DNA from: Halorhabdus tiamatea SARL4B | Lineage (GTDB): Archaea; Halobacteriota; Halobacteria; Halobacteriales; Haloarculaceae | Length of the DNA: 64,000 nt | Assembly (NCBI RefSeq): GCF_000470655.1 | Contig: NC_021921.1 | Coordinates: 620,001-684,000 of the forward strand | Direction: 5' to 3' | Part shown: piece by piece, positions 8,664 to 17,511 of the stretch | Position numbering within the stretch: the stretch's first letter is position 1 | Layout of the letters: each line of letters opens with the position of its first letter | Made by a program: the position numbers and the translations under genes | The notes under the pieces: generated by a model | Told to the model about the DNA's origin: nothing | The model's input: only the letters and a program-made list of their open reading frames with translations | Database searches by the model: none

Positions 8664-10028
8664 ATGGAGCGGACAGACGTCGCAGTCGTCGGCGGCGGGC
8701 CCGGTGGGGCCGCGGCTGCCCGCACGGCGGCAATAGCTGGCGCTGACGTCACACTCTTCGAAAAGGGGATCCCGCGGGCCGACCGGGACGGACTCGGCCC
8801 GGACTCGACAGATGCCGCAGGTATTCTCGACTACTGGGTCGACATCATGGACGAGGATCCGGCCGAGATTCCGGACGGCGTCGTACTCAGAGAACTCGAC
8901 GGCGCGACCTTCCACGGCCCCAGCGAGTCGATGACGATCACGGATACCGGTCTCGACGGATCTTACGACGGCTTTGGCTTTACGGTCCATCGCGCCCGGT
9001 TCGACGACTGGCTTCGCCAACGGGCCGAAGCTGCCGGTGCCGACTACCGCGTCGGGACGAGCGTGACTGACGTCGAGACGGACCTCACTGGGTCGTCCCC
9101 GACGCACACGCTGTCGCTCGCCGGCGGGGGAGCGATAGAGGCTGACGCGCTGGTACTCGCGGACGGCCCCCAGCGGACCGTGACCCTCGACGCTCTCGAC
9201 CAGTTCCTCCCCGACGACGAGAGCGCGGGGGAGTACCTCTCGCCGGACCGAGCGAATCACATCGCCTATCAAGAGCACCGTCGCATGCCGGCGGAACTGT
9301 TCAATCCCGATCACATCGAGTTCTGGTGGGGCGTCATGCCCGGCCACACGGCCTACCCCTGGATCTTCCCGAACGACGGGCGCGTCGCCCGGATCGGCCT
9401 CACGATGCCGATCGGGATGGACATCGACGACGTCGCCGACCGCGAGGACTACGCGCTGCTCGATCCCGACGACGACTCTATTCCGCCCGGTCGCGTCTAC
9501 ATTCGGCGGCTCCTCCAGCGTGAGTTCCCGGGGTACGACCTCGAGGACTTCCCGATCGTCGAAGACCGGGGCAAGCAATCCGGCACCGAGGCCTACCCGA
9601 TCTCCTCGACCCGGCCCGTCGAGTCGCCCACGGGCGCGAACGTGGCGGTCGTCGGCGGCGCGATGGGCGGGACGTCCGCGTTCCACGAGGGCGGCGATCA
9701 CGTCGCCATTCGGACGGGAAAGATCGCGGGGGAGCTCGCAGCCACGGACAAAATGGAGCGCTACAACGCGGCGTGGAAGGAAGCGCTGGGCCCCGAGATC
9801 CGTCGAAGCGTCACGTTTGCCGACCTGGTTCGTGACATGAAACCGGCGGACTGGGACCGGAACTTCCAGACGGTTCGGCGGATGCTCGAGAGCAAGGGGT
9901 CGCGCAAGCGACAGGCGATCGCGGCGGGACGTAGCGGAATCAGCGTCTATCTTCGCTACCGACGCAAGCGATGGTCCTATCGCCGTGACCGGTACGTCCA
10001 ACTACCGGAATCGAGATACACAGTCTGA
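8664..10028 (+). CDS. geranylgeranyl reductase family FAD-dependent oxidoreductase
   Basis: The 454-residue flavoprotein begins with the Rossmann FAD motif VAVVGGGPGGAAAARTA and continues with FTVHRARFDDWLRQRAEAAG (the conserved R-x3-D-x-W-L block of the family) and the second FAD motif NVAVVGGAMGGTSAFHEGGD near residue 330. Enzymes of this family saturate the geranylgeranyl chains of archaeal lipids or menaquinone side chains. A region HIEFWWGVMPGHTAYPWIF fits the substrate-cavity signature PxxYxWxFP. Which isoprenoid is reduced is not determined; haloarchaea usually carry several paralogues. Confidence 0.85.
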   Translation: MERTDVAVVGGGPGGAAAARTAAIAGADVTLFEKGIPRADRDGLGPDSTDAAGILDYWVDIMDEDPAEIPDGVVLRELDGATFHGPSESMTITDTGLDGSYDGFGFTVHRARFDDWLRQRAEAAGADYRVGTSVTDVETDLTGSSPTHTLSLAGGGAIEADALVLADGPQRTVTLDALDQFLPDDESAGEYLSPDRANHIAYQEHRRMPAELFNPDHIEFWWGVMPGHTAYPWIFPNDGRVARIGLTMPIGMDIDDVADREDYALLDPDDDSIPPGRVYIRRLLQREFPGYDLEDFPIVEDRGKQSGTEAYPISSTRPVESPTGANVAVVGGAMGGTSAFHEGGDHVAIRTGKIAGELAATDKMERYNAAWKEALGPEIRRSVTFADLVRDMKPADWDRNFQTVRRMLESKGSRKRQAIAAGRSGISVYLRYRRKRWSYRRDRYVQLPESRYTV

Positions 10029-10129
10029 AACTGGTCTTCGATACGAGGAGCGCCTCGGTGTCACGAGATCGGCGGCCACTGTAGCCGTTCCAGCGCAACA
10101 TCCATGTCCGGCTGGGCCTGTGTCAGAGT

Positions 10130-10612
10130 GTGAATATCGAAGCCCCGTCGATGAGCGACGTCGACATACTCGCGGATCTCTGGGTCGACCTCGCCGACGG
10201 ACAGCGTGCGTTCGGAACGCATCTCGCCGCGAGCGCGAACAGATCACCGGTTCGCGAGTCGATCAGTCGCCACGTGGTGACGGGCCGAATTCGAGTCGCC
10301 CGTGCGGACGACCGTATCGTCGGCTTCGTGATGTTTACCCTCGAGTCGGACACGCTCGACCGGACTGTCCCGCGCGGGATCGTCGAGAACCTCTACGTCG
10401 TTCCCGACCGGCGTGAAGAAGGCATCGGGACGGAGCTCCTCGAGATCGCCGAGGCAGAGCTACGGGACGAAGGGGCGACCGTCGTCGCCCTCGACGTCCT
10501 GGCCGACAACGAGGCTGCCCGGGCATTCTACCGATCCCACGGGTACGACCCCCACCGCCTGACCGTCGAGAAGTCGATCGAAAGCGATACCTCTTCAAAG
10601 GGCCAGCGGTAA
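10130..10612 (+). CDS. GNAT family N-acetyltransferase
   Basis: The 160-residue protein shows the acetyl-CoA binding motif region ENLYVVPDRREEGIGTELLE (Q/R-x-x-G-x-G/A loop as RREEGIG) followed by ALDVLADNEAARAFYRSHGY, the usual motif B of GNAT enzymes. The GTG start gives VNIEAPSMSDVDILADLWVD, which places the first helix correctly; an internal ATG at codon 8 is an alternative. Substrate unknown: GNAT folds acetylate small molecules, protein N-termini or ribosomal proteins. It lies just upstream of tRNA-Thr. Confidence 0.82.
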   Translation: MNIEAPSMSDVDILADLWVDLADGQRAFGTHLAASANRSPVRESISRHVVTGRIRVARADDRIVGFVMFTLESDTLDRTVPRGIVENLYVVPDRREEGIGTELLEIAEAELRDEGATVVALDVLADNEAARAFYRSHGYDPHRLTVEKSIESDTSSKGQR

Positions 10613-10623
10613 CTACCGACTGC

Positions 10624-10697
10624 GCCAGGGGAGCTTGGGTGGTTCAAGCACTCGACTTGTAATCGAGAATGCGTGGGTTCAAATCCCACCCCTGGCT
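10624..10697 (+). tRNA. tRNA-Thr (anticodon TGT)
   Basis: A 74-base cloverleaf: acceptor GCCAGGG pairs with CCCTGGC plus discriminator T; the anticodon stem CTCGA/TCGAG closes the loop CTTGTAA with anticodon TGT; the T stem GTGGG/CCCAC encloses TTCAAAT. The D arm is GCTTG/CAAGC around GGTGG. Position 8 is G instead of the nearly universal T, and position 14 is G rather than A (see findings). No intron. A short T run directly after the gene could serve as terminator. Confidence 0.93.
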
Positions 10698-10764
10698 TTT
10701 TCGTCAATTTGAACCGCGTGAAAACCACCGAAGAGAGTCAACACCGACAGTTAAGAGACAGCGG

Positions 10765-11049
10765 TCACTCGATGTGGCCTTCGCGCCGGAGCTGGTCTGC
10801 GTCCTGGCTGTCGTATCGCCATTCGATCGTCGCCTTCTCGTCCTGCCAGTCCCACGGCTCGGCGATGACAACGTCGTCCTCTTCGATCCAGACGCGGTAC
10901 TTCATGCGGCCAGGGATCCGACCCATGCGAGTCTCGCCGTCCGCACACCGCAACCGGACGTGGTTCCCGCCGAGGTGTTCTGTGACGACCGCGAACACTT
11001 CGTCGCTGTTGGGCATGCGGAGGTTCCGCCGGCCCGATTCTTCACTCAT
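10765..11049 (-). CDS. eif1a: translation initiation factor aIF1A
   Basis: The 94-residue OB-fold protein has the family core [20 protein letters not shown] and [20 protein letters not shown], with the C-terminal [16 protein letters not shown]. aIF1A binds the A site of the small subunit and promotes scanning/initiation complex assembly. Full-length for an archaeal member. It lies convergent to tRNA-Thr and divergent from the glycosyltransferase gene. Confidence 0.95.
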   Translation of the reverse strand: MSEESGRRNLRMPNSDEVFAVVTEHLGGNHVRLRCADGETRMGRIPGRMKYRVWIEEDDVVIAEPWDWQDEKATIEWRYDSQDADQLRREGHIE

Positions 11050-11180
11050 ACTGGCCCCTACGAGCGGGGCACGATTAAGTCATCCGCGATTCCCGGTATC
11101 GTGTGACACGCACTCGACGGTGCTGGCTGTCGGTCGATTCCGGAAACTACTGAACGATCGAGCGCGAGCAACCGGTACGC

Positions 11181-12194
11181 GTGCTCATCAGCCACTACTT
11201 CGAGTGGGAGGGCGTCATCACCGGCGGCCACGCCCAGTCGGTGGCGAACCAGCGGAAGATGCTCGACGCCCGCAACGTCGAGTACACGACCGAACCCGTC
11301 CTGGACGCCGACATCCTCCATCTCAACAACATGGGCCCACGATCGATTTACTACGCGAAGCGGGCCAAACGCGCTGACGTCCCGGTCGTCGTGCATACCC
11401 ATCAGACCGCCGAAGACTTCCGAGAGAGTTTTGCGTTTTCGAACACGCTGGCCCGCCCGATGCGGCCGTACCTCGAATATGCGTACTCGCTTGCGGACCA
11501 CCTGATCTGTCCGTCCGAACACAACCGCGAGGTGATCGATGGATACGCCGACGCACCGAAGACAGTCCTCTCGAACGGTTTCGATCCAGACCGACTGACT
11601 GGCTTCGAGTCGCTCCGCGAAGAATACCTCAAGCGGTACGACCTCGATCCACCGGTGGTCTTCACGGTGGGTCACGTCATCCCCCGGAAGGGACTGGAAG
11701 CGTTTGTCGAGACGGCCCGCGCCATGCCGGACCTCGACTTCGTCTGGTTCGGCTATTTAAATCCGACCGGCGGCGGACCTGTCGATCGACTCCTTCGATC
11801 CAGTGAGACCACCCAACTCGTCGAGAACGCGCCCGAGAACTGCACCTTCACCGGCTACGTCGAGGCCATTCGAGGGGCCTTCGCGGCCGGCGACGTCTTC
11901 TTTTTCCCGACGAAAAACGAAAACGAAGGGATGGCGCTACTGGAGGCAATGGCCTGTCGTCGCCCGCCGGTCGTCCGGGACATCCCAACTTTCGAGTGGC
12001 TCGAAGACGGCGAGGACAGTCTGAAAGCCACCGAGGACTTCACGGAACCACTCGATCGACTGCGCGATCCGGACCTGCGTGAACGCCTCGGCGAGCGGGC
12101 TGCCAAGCGGAGCGAAGCCTTCACGCTCGAGGCCATCGGTGACGATCTGGTCGATCTCTATCGGCGCGTCCTGGACGAATCTATCGAAGAATGA
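11181..12194 (+). CDS. family 4 glycosyltransferase
   Basis: The 337-residue protein is a GT-B fold enzyme. The N-terminal donor/acceptor domain begins VLISHYFEWEGVITGGHAQS; the C-terminal nucleotide-sugar domain shows VVFTVGHVIPRKGLEAFVET, then FTGYVEAIRGAFAAGDVFFF and the GT4 E-x7-E motif as NENEGMALLEAMACRRPPVV. Members of this type glycosylate lipids or surface polymers in haloarchaea; the acceptor cannot be read from sequence. The start is GTG, because the upstream reading frame contains no suitable start and the first strand begins at once. No adjacent N-glycosylation genes were seen. Confidence 0.85.
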   Translation: MLISHYFEWEGVITGGHAQSVANQRKMLDARNVEYTTEPVLDADILHLNNMGPRSIYYAKRAKRADVPVVVHTHQTAEDFRESFAFSNTLARPMRPYLEYAYSLADHLICPSEHNREVIDGYADAPKTVLSNGFDPDRLTGFESLREEYLKRYDLDPPVVFTVGHVIPRKGLEAFVETARAMPDLDFVWFGYLNPTGGGPVDRLLRSSETTQLVENAPENCTFTGYVEAIRGAFAAGDVFFFPTKNENEGMALLEAMACRRPPVVRDIPTFEWLEDGEDSLKATEDFTEPLDRLRDPDLRERLGERAAKRSEAFTLEAIGDDLVDLYRRVLDESIEE

Positions 12195-12284
12195 CAGTTT
12201 CGGAGACGAATGGAGCGCCAGCGGCGTGTCGGAGTGTATCACGTCTCACAGAGTTGGCTTACGTCTGGAAAACGTAGGACGGAT

Positions 12285-12899
12285 ATGAACTACGATCAGG
12301 CACTCGACCGCGCGTACGACTCGCTTCCTGAGCGGCCCTCAGATGGCGACGAGCGACTTTCCGTCCCCGATCCGGAGGCCCAGACCGACGGCGCGTTCAC
12401 GCGACTCACCAACCTGCGGGAGATCGCCGAGGCCCTCTCGCGAGAGGCCGAGCACCTCCATCGCTCGATCCAGCGCGACCTCGGCACGAGCGGGCAGTTC
12501 GACGGGGATCGCGCCCGGTACAACGGCTCGTTCGACGCCGACGATTTCAGCGCCGCGATCGACCGCTACGTCACGGAGTTCGTCACCTGTTCGGAGTGTG
12601 GACTGCCGGACACCGTGTTGACGACCGAGGACGGCATCGAGATGCTTCGCTGCCAGGCCTGTGGGGCCTTCCGACCGGTCGAGACGGGCACCACGTCGAG
12701 CAGCACGCAGGCCGACCGGCCAACCGTCGAGGAGGGCAAGACCTACGAGGTCGAGATCGTCGGCACCGGCCGGAAGGGTGACGGCGTCGCCGAGAAAGGC
12801 AACTACACTATCTTCGTCCCCGGCGCACAGGAGGGCGACGTCGTCTCCGCGTACATCGAGTCGATCAACGGCCACCTCGCGTTCGCACAGCTAGCCTGA
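12285..12899 (+). CDS. translation initiation factor aIF2 subunit beta with C-terminal TRAM domain
   Basis: Residues 1-135 form an aIF2-beta module: MNYDQALDRAYDSLPERP, LGTSGQFDGDRARYNGSF, and a four-Cys zinc ribbon with TCSECGLPD and LRCQACGAF. Residues from about 150 to the end (TYEVEIVGTGRKGDGVAEKG to the end) are a TRAM domain, an RNA-binding beta barrel. The normal-sized aIF2-beta of 134 residues is encoded separately at about 40 kb, so this is a fused paralogue. It may deliver the beta-subunit fold to RNA in a role other than canonical initiation; that is inference. The ATG at 12285 matches the family N-terminus. Confidence 0.9.
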   Translation: MNYDQALDRAYDSLPERPSDGDERLSVPDPEAQTDGAFTRLTNLREIAEALSREAEHLHRSIQRDLGTSGQFDGDRARYNGSFDADDFSAAIDRYVTEFVTCSECGLPDTVLTTEDGIEMLRCQACGAFRPVETGTTSSSTQADRPTVEEGKTYEVEIVGTGRKGDGVAEKGNYTIFVPGAQEGDVVSAYIESINGHLAFAQLA

Positions 12900-12910
12900 C
12901 CGGTTCGCCG

Positions 12911-14251
12911 TCATTGGGTTTCTTGGGCGCCACCGGCGTCGATGACACGGCCAAGAAACAGCAAAGCGTCGGTCGGCCGGTCGCGGATACAGAAGAGGAA
13001 CGGCCGATCGAGACGCAGTTCACCCCACTCCGGCGGGGCCGATTCGTCCATCACCACGGCGGTCGCGGCGGCGGCTTCAGTCCCGTCCTCGTCGATGGTG
13101 AGGAAGGCATCGTGGTACACGTCGTCGATGAATGGGCCATCCCCGTTCTCGACCATCCCGCCGAAATCCGCATCGCTTCTAAAGGGCAAGGGCATCCCGA
13201 GTGCAGCCAGTGCGTCGCGCAACTGCACCTCGGTCTCGAACGCGAATTTCGGCACGGCGAGGTCGCCGGCCGCGTCACTCAATTCCGCAAAGATCCCGAA
13301 CAGTCGATCGGCGTCCAGCGTTTGCTCGAAGGCCGCGAACTCCCCCTCGTCGGGCAGGAGGAACACCATCGAGACGTCCTGACCAACGTACGGGAGTTCG
13401 ATGGCTTCGGCCCCGTCGACTGCGGCGTAGTTCGTCCGAAGGTGCTGGTGCATGAACGGGACGGTCGAGTCGGTGCCGTCCAACGCCGTGAACGTGTCGT
13501 CTTCAGTATCCGCCGGATCGAACTGCTGGTACCAACTCGCCATGAAGTAGATGGCGTTGGTGAGTACCAGCACCGTTTGGGTAGCAATGGAACCCCCTGG
13601 CAGCAACTCGTCGATGCGGCCCTCGGTCGCCTCGGCCACCCACTCGTTGATACGCTCGCGTTCGCCGTCGGGATCACCGGCAAAGTCAGCCCGTCGGAGG
13701 CCGGCGTCGTAGTGCGTGTCGAGGAAGTCGAGGTACCCCTCGGCGAACGCGTAGTCCTCCCGACCCCACAGCGCGTTGGCAATGTCGAGCTGGAAGGCGT
13801 CGACTGTCTCGTCACTCCGAGGATCGACCGTCGTTTCGCGTGCGGCGAGCGCCGCTCGAAGGTCGCCGAAGCCGGAGTGGACTTCGCCGCCGAGTGTATA
13901 CTTGAGTGTCGCTCCCATCTGCTCGCGCGTCTCGCCGCGAGCCCCCGCGTACGTCATCGCCAGCGCCGCGGAGATGCTGTACGGCGAAATGAACAGGTTG
14001 CCCCTTTCTTGCCCAGCCAGGTGCGCGTGCAGGTCGAGTGCGAACGCAGCGTTGCCGGCCGCCAGTTCGGCGAGGCGTTCCTCGTCGATAGTCGACGGGT
14101 CCGACTGTGTCTCCGTCCCTGTCACGGTCGGTGTGTCCGATCCGCCCGCGTCCGACGTCGTCGGCGTCCCGCCATCGTCGAGACACCCTGCGAGGGCGGC
14201 CGTGGCGAGTGCCCCCGAGCGTGCTAAAAGGTCTCGTCTGTTCGTCTGCAT
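12911..14251 (-). CDS. serpin, Tat-exported lipoprotein
   Basis: The 446-residue protein opens with a twin-arginine motif (TNRRDLLARSG) and a lipobox LAGC at Cys19, then a Thr/Ser/Gly/Asp-rich linker to about residue 55. The rest is a complete serpin: NLFISPYSISAALAMTYAGA, the shutter region, and the C-terminal signature DRPFLFCIRD. The reactive-centre loop hinge is canonical (EDGTEAAAAT, residues 388-397: small residues at P12-P9, Thr at P8 and P14), so an inhibitory, conformationally mobile serpin is expected. Counting from the hinge puts P1 near Ser404 (AVVMDESAPPE), with no Arg/Lys. The target would be an extracellular serine or cysteine protease; which one is unknown. Serpins are uncommon in archaea. 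Confidence 0.93.
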   Translation of the reverse strand: MQTNRRDLLARSGALATAALAGCLDDGGTPTTSDAGGSDTPTVTGTETQSDPSTIDEERLAELAAGNAAFALDLHAHLAGQERGNLFISPYSISAALAMTYAGARGETREQMGATLKYTLGGEVHSGFGDLRAALAARETTVDPRSDETVDAFQLDIANALWGREDYAFAEGYLDFLDTHYDAGLRRADFAGDPDGERERINEWVAEATEGRIDELLPGGSIATQTVLVLTNAIYFMASWYQQFDPADTEDDTFTALDGTDSTVPFMHQHLRTNYAAVDGAEAIELPYVGQDVSMVFLLPDEGEFAAFEQTLDADRLFGIFAELSDAAGDLAVPKFAFETEVQLRDALAALGMPLPFRSDADFGGMVENGDGPFIDDVYHDAFLTIDEDGTEAAAATAVVMDESAPPEWGELRLDRPFLFCIRDRPTDALLFLGRVIDAGGAQETQ

Positions 14252-14354
14252 ACGTCATCTACTGATCAGACGACAATAAGACTGCCGTAGCCACAAACAC
14301 CCGGTTGATTCAGATACGCAAACGTGGACAAAGCAACGGAAACAGCGGCCGGCG

Positions 14355-14783
14355 TCACGCGAGTTGCACGTCGTCGATCTCGAAGTGCCGGGCCGCGAGT
14401 CGGCGGGCGAGTTCGATCGTCCGTCCGTCTGCACCGATCGCCGCGCCGGTATCGGCCTCGTCGACGTCAGCGAAGGCGACGCGTTCCTCGTCGCGGTCCT
14501 CGATCGTAACGTCGTAGACCGCGGCCGGCGCGAGTGCGTTGGCGACGAACCCTTCTGGAGTTGGCGCGTCTTCGACGAGCGTGACGTCCCGACCGAGGCG
14601 ATCCTCGATCCGGGAGACCGTCTCGCCGTCCCGGCCGATCGCCTTCCCGACTTCACCGGCCTTGACGACGAAGGCGATCCGGTCGTGATCGTCGTCGATG
14701 AGACAGTCCTTGATGGTGACCTCGGCGATCTCTTCGGCGACGACGATCGCCCGTCGCTCGTCGTCCGAAAGCGAGATCGTCAC
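14355..14783 (-). CDS. nusA: NusA-like transcription factor (archaeal, KH-domain only)
   Basis: The 142-residue protein contains two KH-type RNA-binding domains, seen as the GxxG loops in GEVGKAIGRDGETVSRIE and TGAAIGADGRTIELARRL. Archaeal NusA lacks the N-terminal polymerase-binding domain of bacterial NusA, so this size is normal. It starts three bases beyond the rpoA'' stop and is the last gene of the polymerase operon here. In several studied haloarchaea the next genes are rps12 and rps7; in this window a serpin gene follows instead. Confidence 0.93.
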   Translation of the reverse strand: MTISLSDDERRAIVVAEEIAEVTIKDCLIDDDHDRIAFVVKAGEVGKAIGRDGETVSRIEDRLGRDVTLVEDAPTPEGFVANALAPAAVYDVTIEDRDEERVAFADVDEADTGAAIGADGRTIELARRLAARHFEIDDVQLA

Positions 14784-14786
14784 GGA

Positions 14787-17501
14787 TCAGTCGGCTGCGC
14801 CGCCACCGGTGTGGCTGCCCATCCGGAGGTTGACGTCGCCGGTGCCGAGTTTGATCGGCTTGCCGACGATGACGTTCTCCGTGACGCCGTCGAGGGCATC
14901 GATCTCGCCGTGGATGGCAGCGTCGAGGAGGTGTGAGACGGTGACCTCGAAGGCCGCCCGGGCAAGGACGGAGTCCTTGCTGCCGGAGATGCCGTGACGC
15001 CCGATCGACTCGATGACTCCGTTGTTGGTCATGATGTCGGCGACCAACATGAGATGCCGGACGTTCACGTCGTCCAACCCCTGCTCTTCGAGCGTGTTCA
15101 TCGTCTCGTCGATGATGGCCTCGCGGGCGGCCTCGACGCCCAGATTGCTGTAGATCTCGTGGATGTTGTTACAGGTCGTCCGGGAGGCGTCGACGCCCTC
15201 GATGGAAAGCACGTCACCGAAAGCCGACCCCTCGGTGTAGAGGATGAACTCCTCCTCGCCGTCGTCCATCTCCTCTTTGCGGATGACGACCCGGGAGACT
15301 TCCTCGATGCCCTTGAAGACGATCTCGCGTAACTCCTCGACGAGCTGGAGGAGATCCCGGTAGGACGGCTCCTCGGGCCCGAACTGGATGACGGTCTCCG
15401 TGCGCTGGGTTTCGACGCCGAGCTGGGATTCGATGGTGTTGGCGATCTCTTCGGCGACCGCGTCGACGCTGTCGGCGGTCGGCCAGCGTTCCTCGAGGGT
15501 GTCGGGGTTGAGGTTGATCTGGACAGCCATGTCCGCGACGTTCGTCGAAATGTCTCCCAGCGCGAGGATGCGCGTCGCCTCGATCTTCCAGACGACCTCG
15601 TGGGCGCGCTCGCGCTCGGTGGCGTACTCGCCGTCCAGATGAACGGTCATCATCGGCGTGTCGGGCTCCTTGCGGGCGTCGACCAGCTCGATGAGTCGGG
15701 GCAGCCCCTGGGTGACGTCGATCTCGGCGACACCCGCATAGTGGAAGGTGTTCATCGTGTTGTGAGTCACGACACCCTGTGCGGTGGTGAACGTCTCCAG
15801 ACCGGCCACCGAGAAGTCGTATACGTACTCGCCCTCGGGTTCGACGGTCTGGATGGATTCGATCCGTTCCCAGACGACATCGCCGTCGACTGCCCGTTCG
15901 AGTGCATCCAGTTGCGGGGGACGCTCCTCGGCCGCTTGGTCGATCTGCTCGACGAGCGAAACGAGACGGTTGCGACCGACTCGCTGGCGCTTGTGAGCGC
16001 TATTGACCTGGCGTGATGGGATGCCCGCCGCTTCGGCCGCCTGTTTAAGCGAATCTCCGAAGTTCGGGAGCTGATCCGTCGTATCCGGGCCGTCGGTGTC
16101 GACGTCGGCCGCCAGATCCTCGAGTTCGTTGCCGCGCTCACCGACCATCCCAATGCGATCCGCGAACGCCGGAACGAACTTCTTGGGTACCCGAAGCGTC
16201 TTAGAGTCCTCTTGCGTGCCGAACGTCGCGTAAATATCGAACCGTGCCAGCAGAAGCGTGACACCGTCGATCAGTTCATCGGACGTCGAGCTGGCGCGGA
16301 CGGCGTTTTTGCCAACGTTTCCGTCCCCGCTGAAGTATGCTGAGAGGAGCCCCCGGACAAAGGAGGACGTTGCACCGAACGCGAAGTCCGGGACAGCCTT
16401 CTCGCCGTCCACGGTGCAGACTTCTCGCAGGAAGTCAGCGAGAACGGTACCATTGACGCGAACGTCGTAACCAGTGGCGAATCCGCTGTCGTTCTCGTAT
16501 TCGTTGACGGAGAGATCGAAGCGCTCCGCGAACGCACGGACCCGATTCTGGAACGTCTCGTCGACGTTCGAGATGGAAACGTAGTGATCCGTCAGGTTCC
16601 CCTCGGCGAGGAACGCCCCGACGAAGAATCCGGTTTCCTCGTCGAGCGGGAACTGTTCGGGCAGCCCGACCGTTCCCTGGACGGGGTAGACAGCGTGTTC
16701 CTCGATCTCGCCGGCTTCGAGCGCCTGGCGTTTGTTCCGGATCTGGTCTTCACCGCCGGGGAGCGTCGCGGTCCCACCATCGGTCAGGGTCGACGTGTAC
16801 CAGTAGTCACTCGCAGGGAGATACTCGCGAAGGTCCACGGAATCCTGTTCGTCACCGTCGAGCGAACGGACGACGGGTAACCAGTCGCCATCGTCGAGAT
16901 TACTCCCTTCGACAGGGATGATCTCGTTGTCCTCTCGCGTGACAAACGAGTGTGCTTTCGTCGCCCGGATCGTCCGGCCGGATTCGAGTTCGAACCGGAG
17001 GAGTTCGTCGGGCGCTTCGTGACGACTTACCTGTTCGAGTGGCTTCCACTCGACACGCTCGTCTGCCCGGAGAGACGGGACTTCCATCCCTTCGGGCGCG
17101 GAGATGACCTCGTGGCCTTCGACAGTCGTCGTTTCTCGCACGGAAGTGAGACCGTCAACGAGCGAGCCGATCTCGGTCACGTCGGTCTCGCCGTCCCGGC
17201 GGACGATAACCCTCTCGTCACCAGGAATCGACATCTGCGTGCCGGGTTCCCCGATCGACTGTGCGCTCACAGTCCCGACGGGGTCGAGCGGATCGACGCG
17301 GGTGTCGAGATATCGCGACTCGACCGCTTTGGCGATGTCGTCGGCCTGCTCGATCGTGACGCCGTCGCGGTCCTCGATGGCCTCGTAGACGCGAGTTTTG
17401 AGGCGGCGTGGGAGGTCCGTGTCCTCGACGACGGCCGCGATGTCCGTGTCGACGGTCCCGTAGCGGTTCATCGGATCGTATTCGGTTGGAGTATCCGTCA
17501 T
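14787..17501 (-). CDS. rpoA2: RNA polymerase subunit A'' (Rpo1C), intein-containing precursor
   Basis: The 904-residue precursor is a 413-residue A'' subunit interrupted by a 491-residue intein. The N-extein (residues 1-90) ends [12 protein letters not shown] and the C-extein resumes [20 protein letters not shown], which together form the trigger loop of the polymerase active centre. The C-terminus ends with the usual [17 protein letters not shown] block. The ATG at 17501 is preceded by a good Shine-Dalgarno-like stretch (GAGGTGGT) and gives [15 protein letters not shown]; a longer frame upstream runs into rpoA' and is not real. The intergenic gap to rpoA' is 10 bases. Without splicing the polymerase could not work. 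Confidence 0.95.
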   Translation of the reverse strand: MTDTPTEYDPMNRYGTVDTDIAAVVEDTDLPRRLKTRVYEAIEDRDGVTIEQADDIAKAVESRYLDTRVDPLDPVGTVSAQSIGEPGTQMSIPGDERVIVRRDGETDVTEIGSLVDGLTSVRETTTVEGHEVISAPEGMEVPSLRADERVEWKPLEQVSRHEAPDELLRFELESGRTIRATKAHSFVTREDNEIIPVEGSNLDDGDWLPVVRSLDGDEQDSVDLREYLPASDYWYTSTLTDGGTATLPGGEDQIRNKRQALEAGEIEEHAVYPVQGTVGLPEQFPLDEETGFFVGAFLAEGNLTDHYVSISNVDETFQNRVRAFAERFDLSVNEYENDSGFATGYDVRVNGTVLADFLREVCTVDGEKAVPDFAFGATSSFVRGLLSAYFSGDGNVGKNAVRASSTSDELIDGVTLLLARFDIYATFGTQEDSKTLRVPKKFVPAFADRIGMVGERGNELEDLAADVDTDGPDTTDQLPNFGDSLKQAAEAAGIPSRQVNSAHKRQRVGRNRLVSLVEQIDQAAEERPPQLDALERAVDGDVVWERIESIQTVEPEGEYVYDFSVAGLETFTTAQGVVTHNTMNTFHYAGVAEIDVTQGLPRLIELVDARKEPDTPMMTVHLDGEYATERERAHEVVWKIEATRILALGDISTNVADMAVQINLNPDTLEERWPTADSVDAVAEEIANTIESQLGVETQRTETVIQFGPEEPSYRDLLQLVEELREIVFKGIEEVSRVVIRKEEMDDGEEEFILYTEGSAFGDVLSIEGVDASRTTCNNIHEIYSNLGVEAAREAIIDETMNTLEEQGLDDVNVRHLMLVADIMTNNGVIESIGRHGISGSKDSVLARAAFEVTVSHLLDAAIHGEIDALDGVTENVIVGKPIKLGTGDVNLRMGSHTGGGAAD
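15759..17231 (-). mobile_element. intein in RpoA'' with LAGLIDADG homing endonuclease domain
   Basis: The 491-residue in-frame insert begins with Ser ([14 protein letters not shown], block A) directly after extein Met90 and ends VVTHN, followed by extein Thr. Block B is at residues 85-98 (Thr91 and His94 in RATKAHSF), blocks F and G are [13 protein letters not shown] and the terminal His490-Asn491. Two endonuclease motifs are visible: [12 protein letters not shown] (200-212) and [14 protein letters not shown] (292-305), with acidic residues Glu210 and Asp303, so a DOD-type homing endonuclease appears complete. A helix-turn-helix-like stretch lies around residues 395-425. All splicing residues look intact (Ser1, block B His, His490, Asn491, Thr+1). 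Confidence 0.95.
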
Positions 17502-17511
17502 GGTAACCACC

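Noticed and set aside
12914-14227. 437-codon plus-strand open frame opposite the serpin gene
   Set aside because: The minus strand has an intact serpin with export signal and complete signatures; the plus-strand translation matches nothing.
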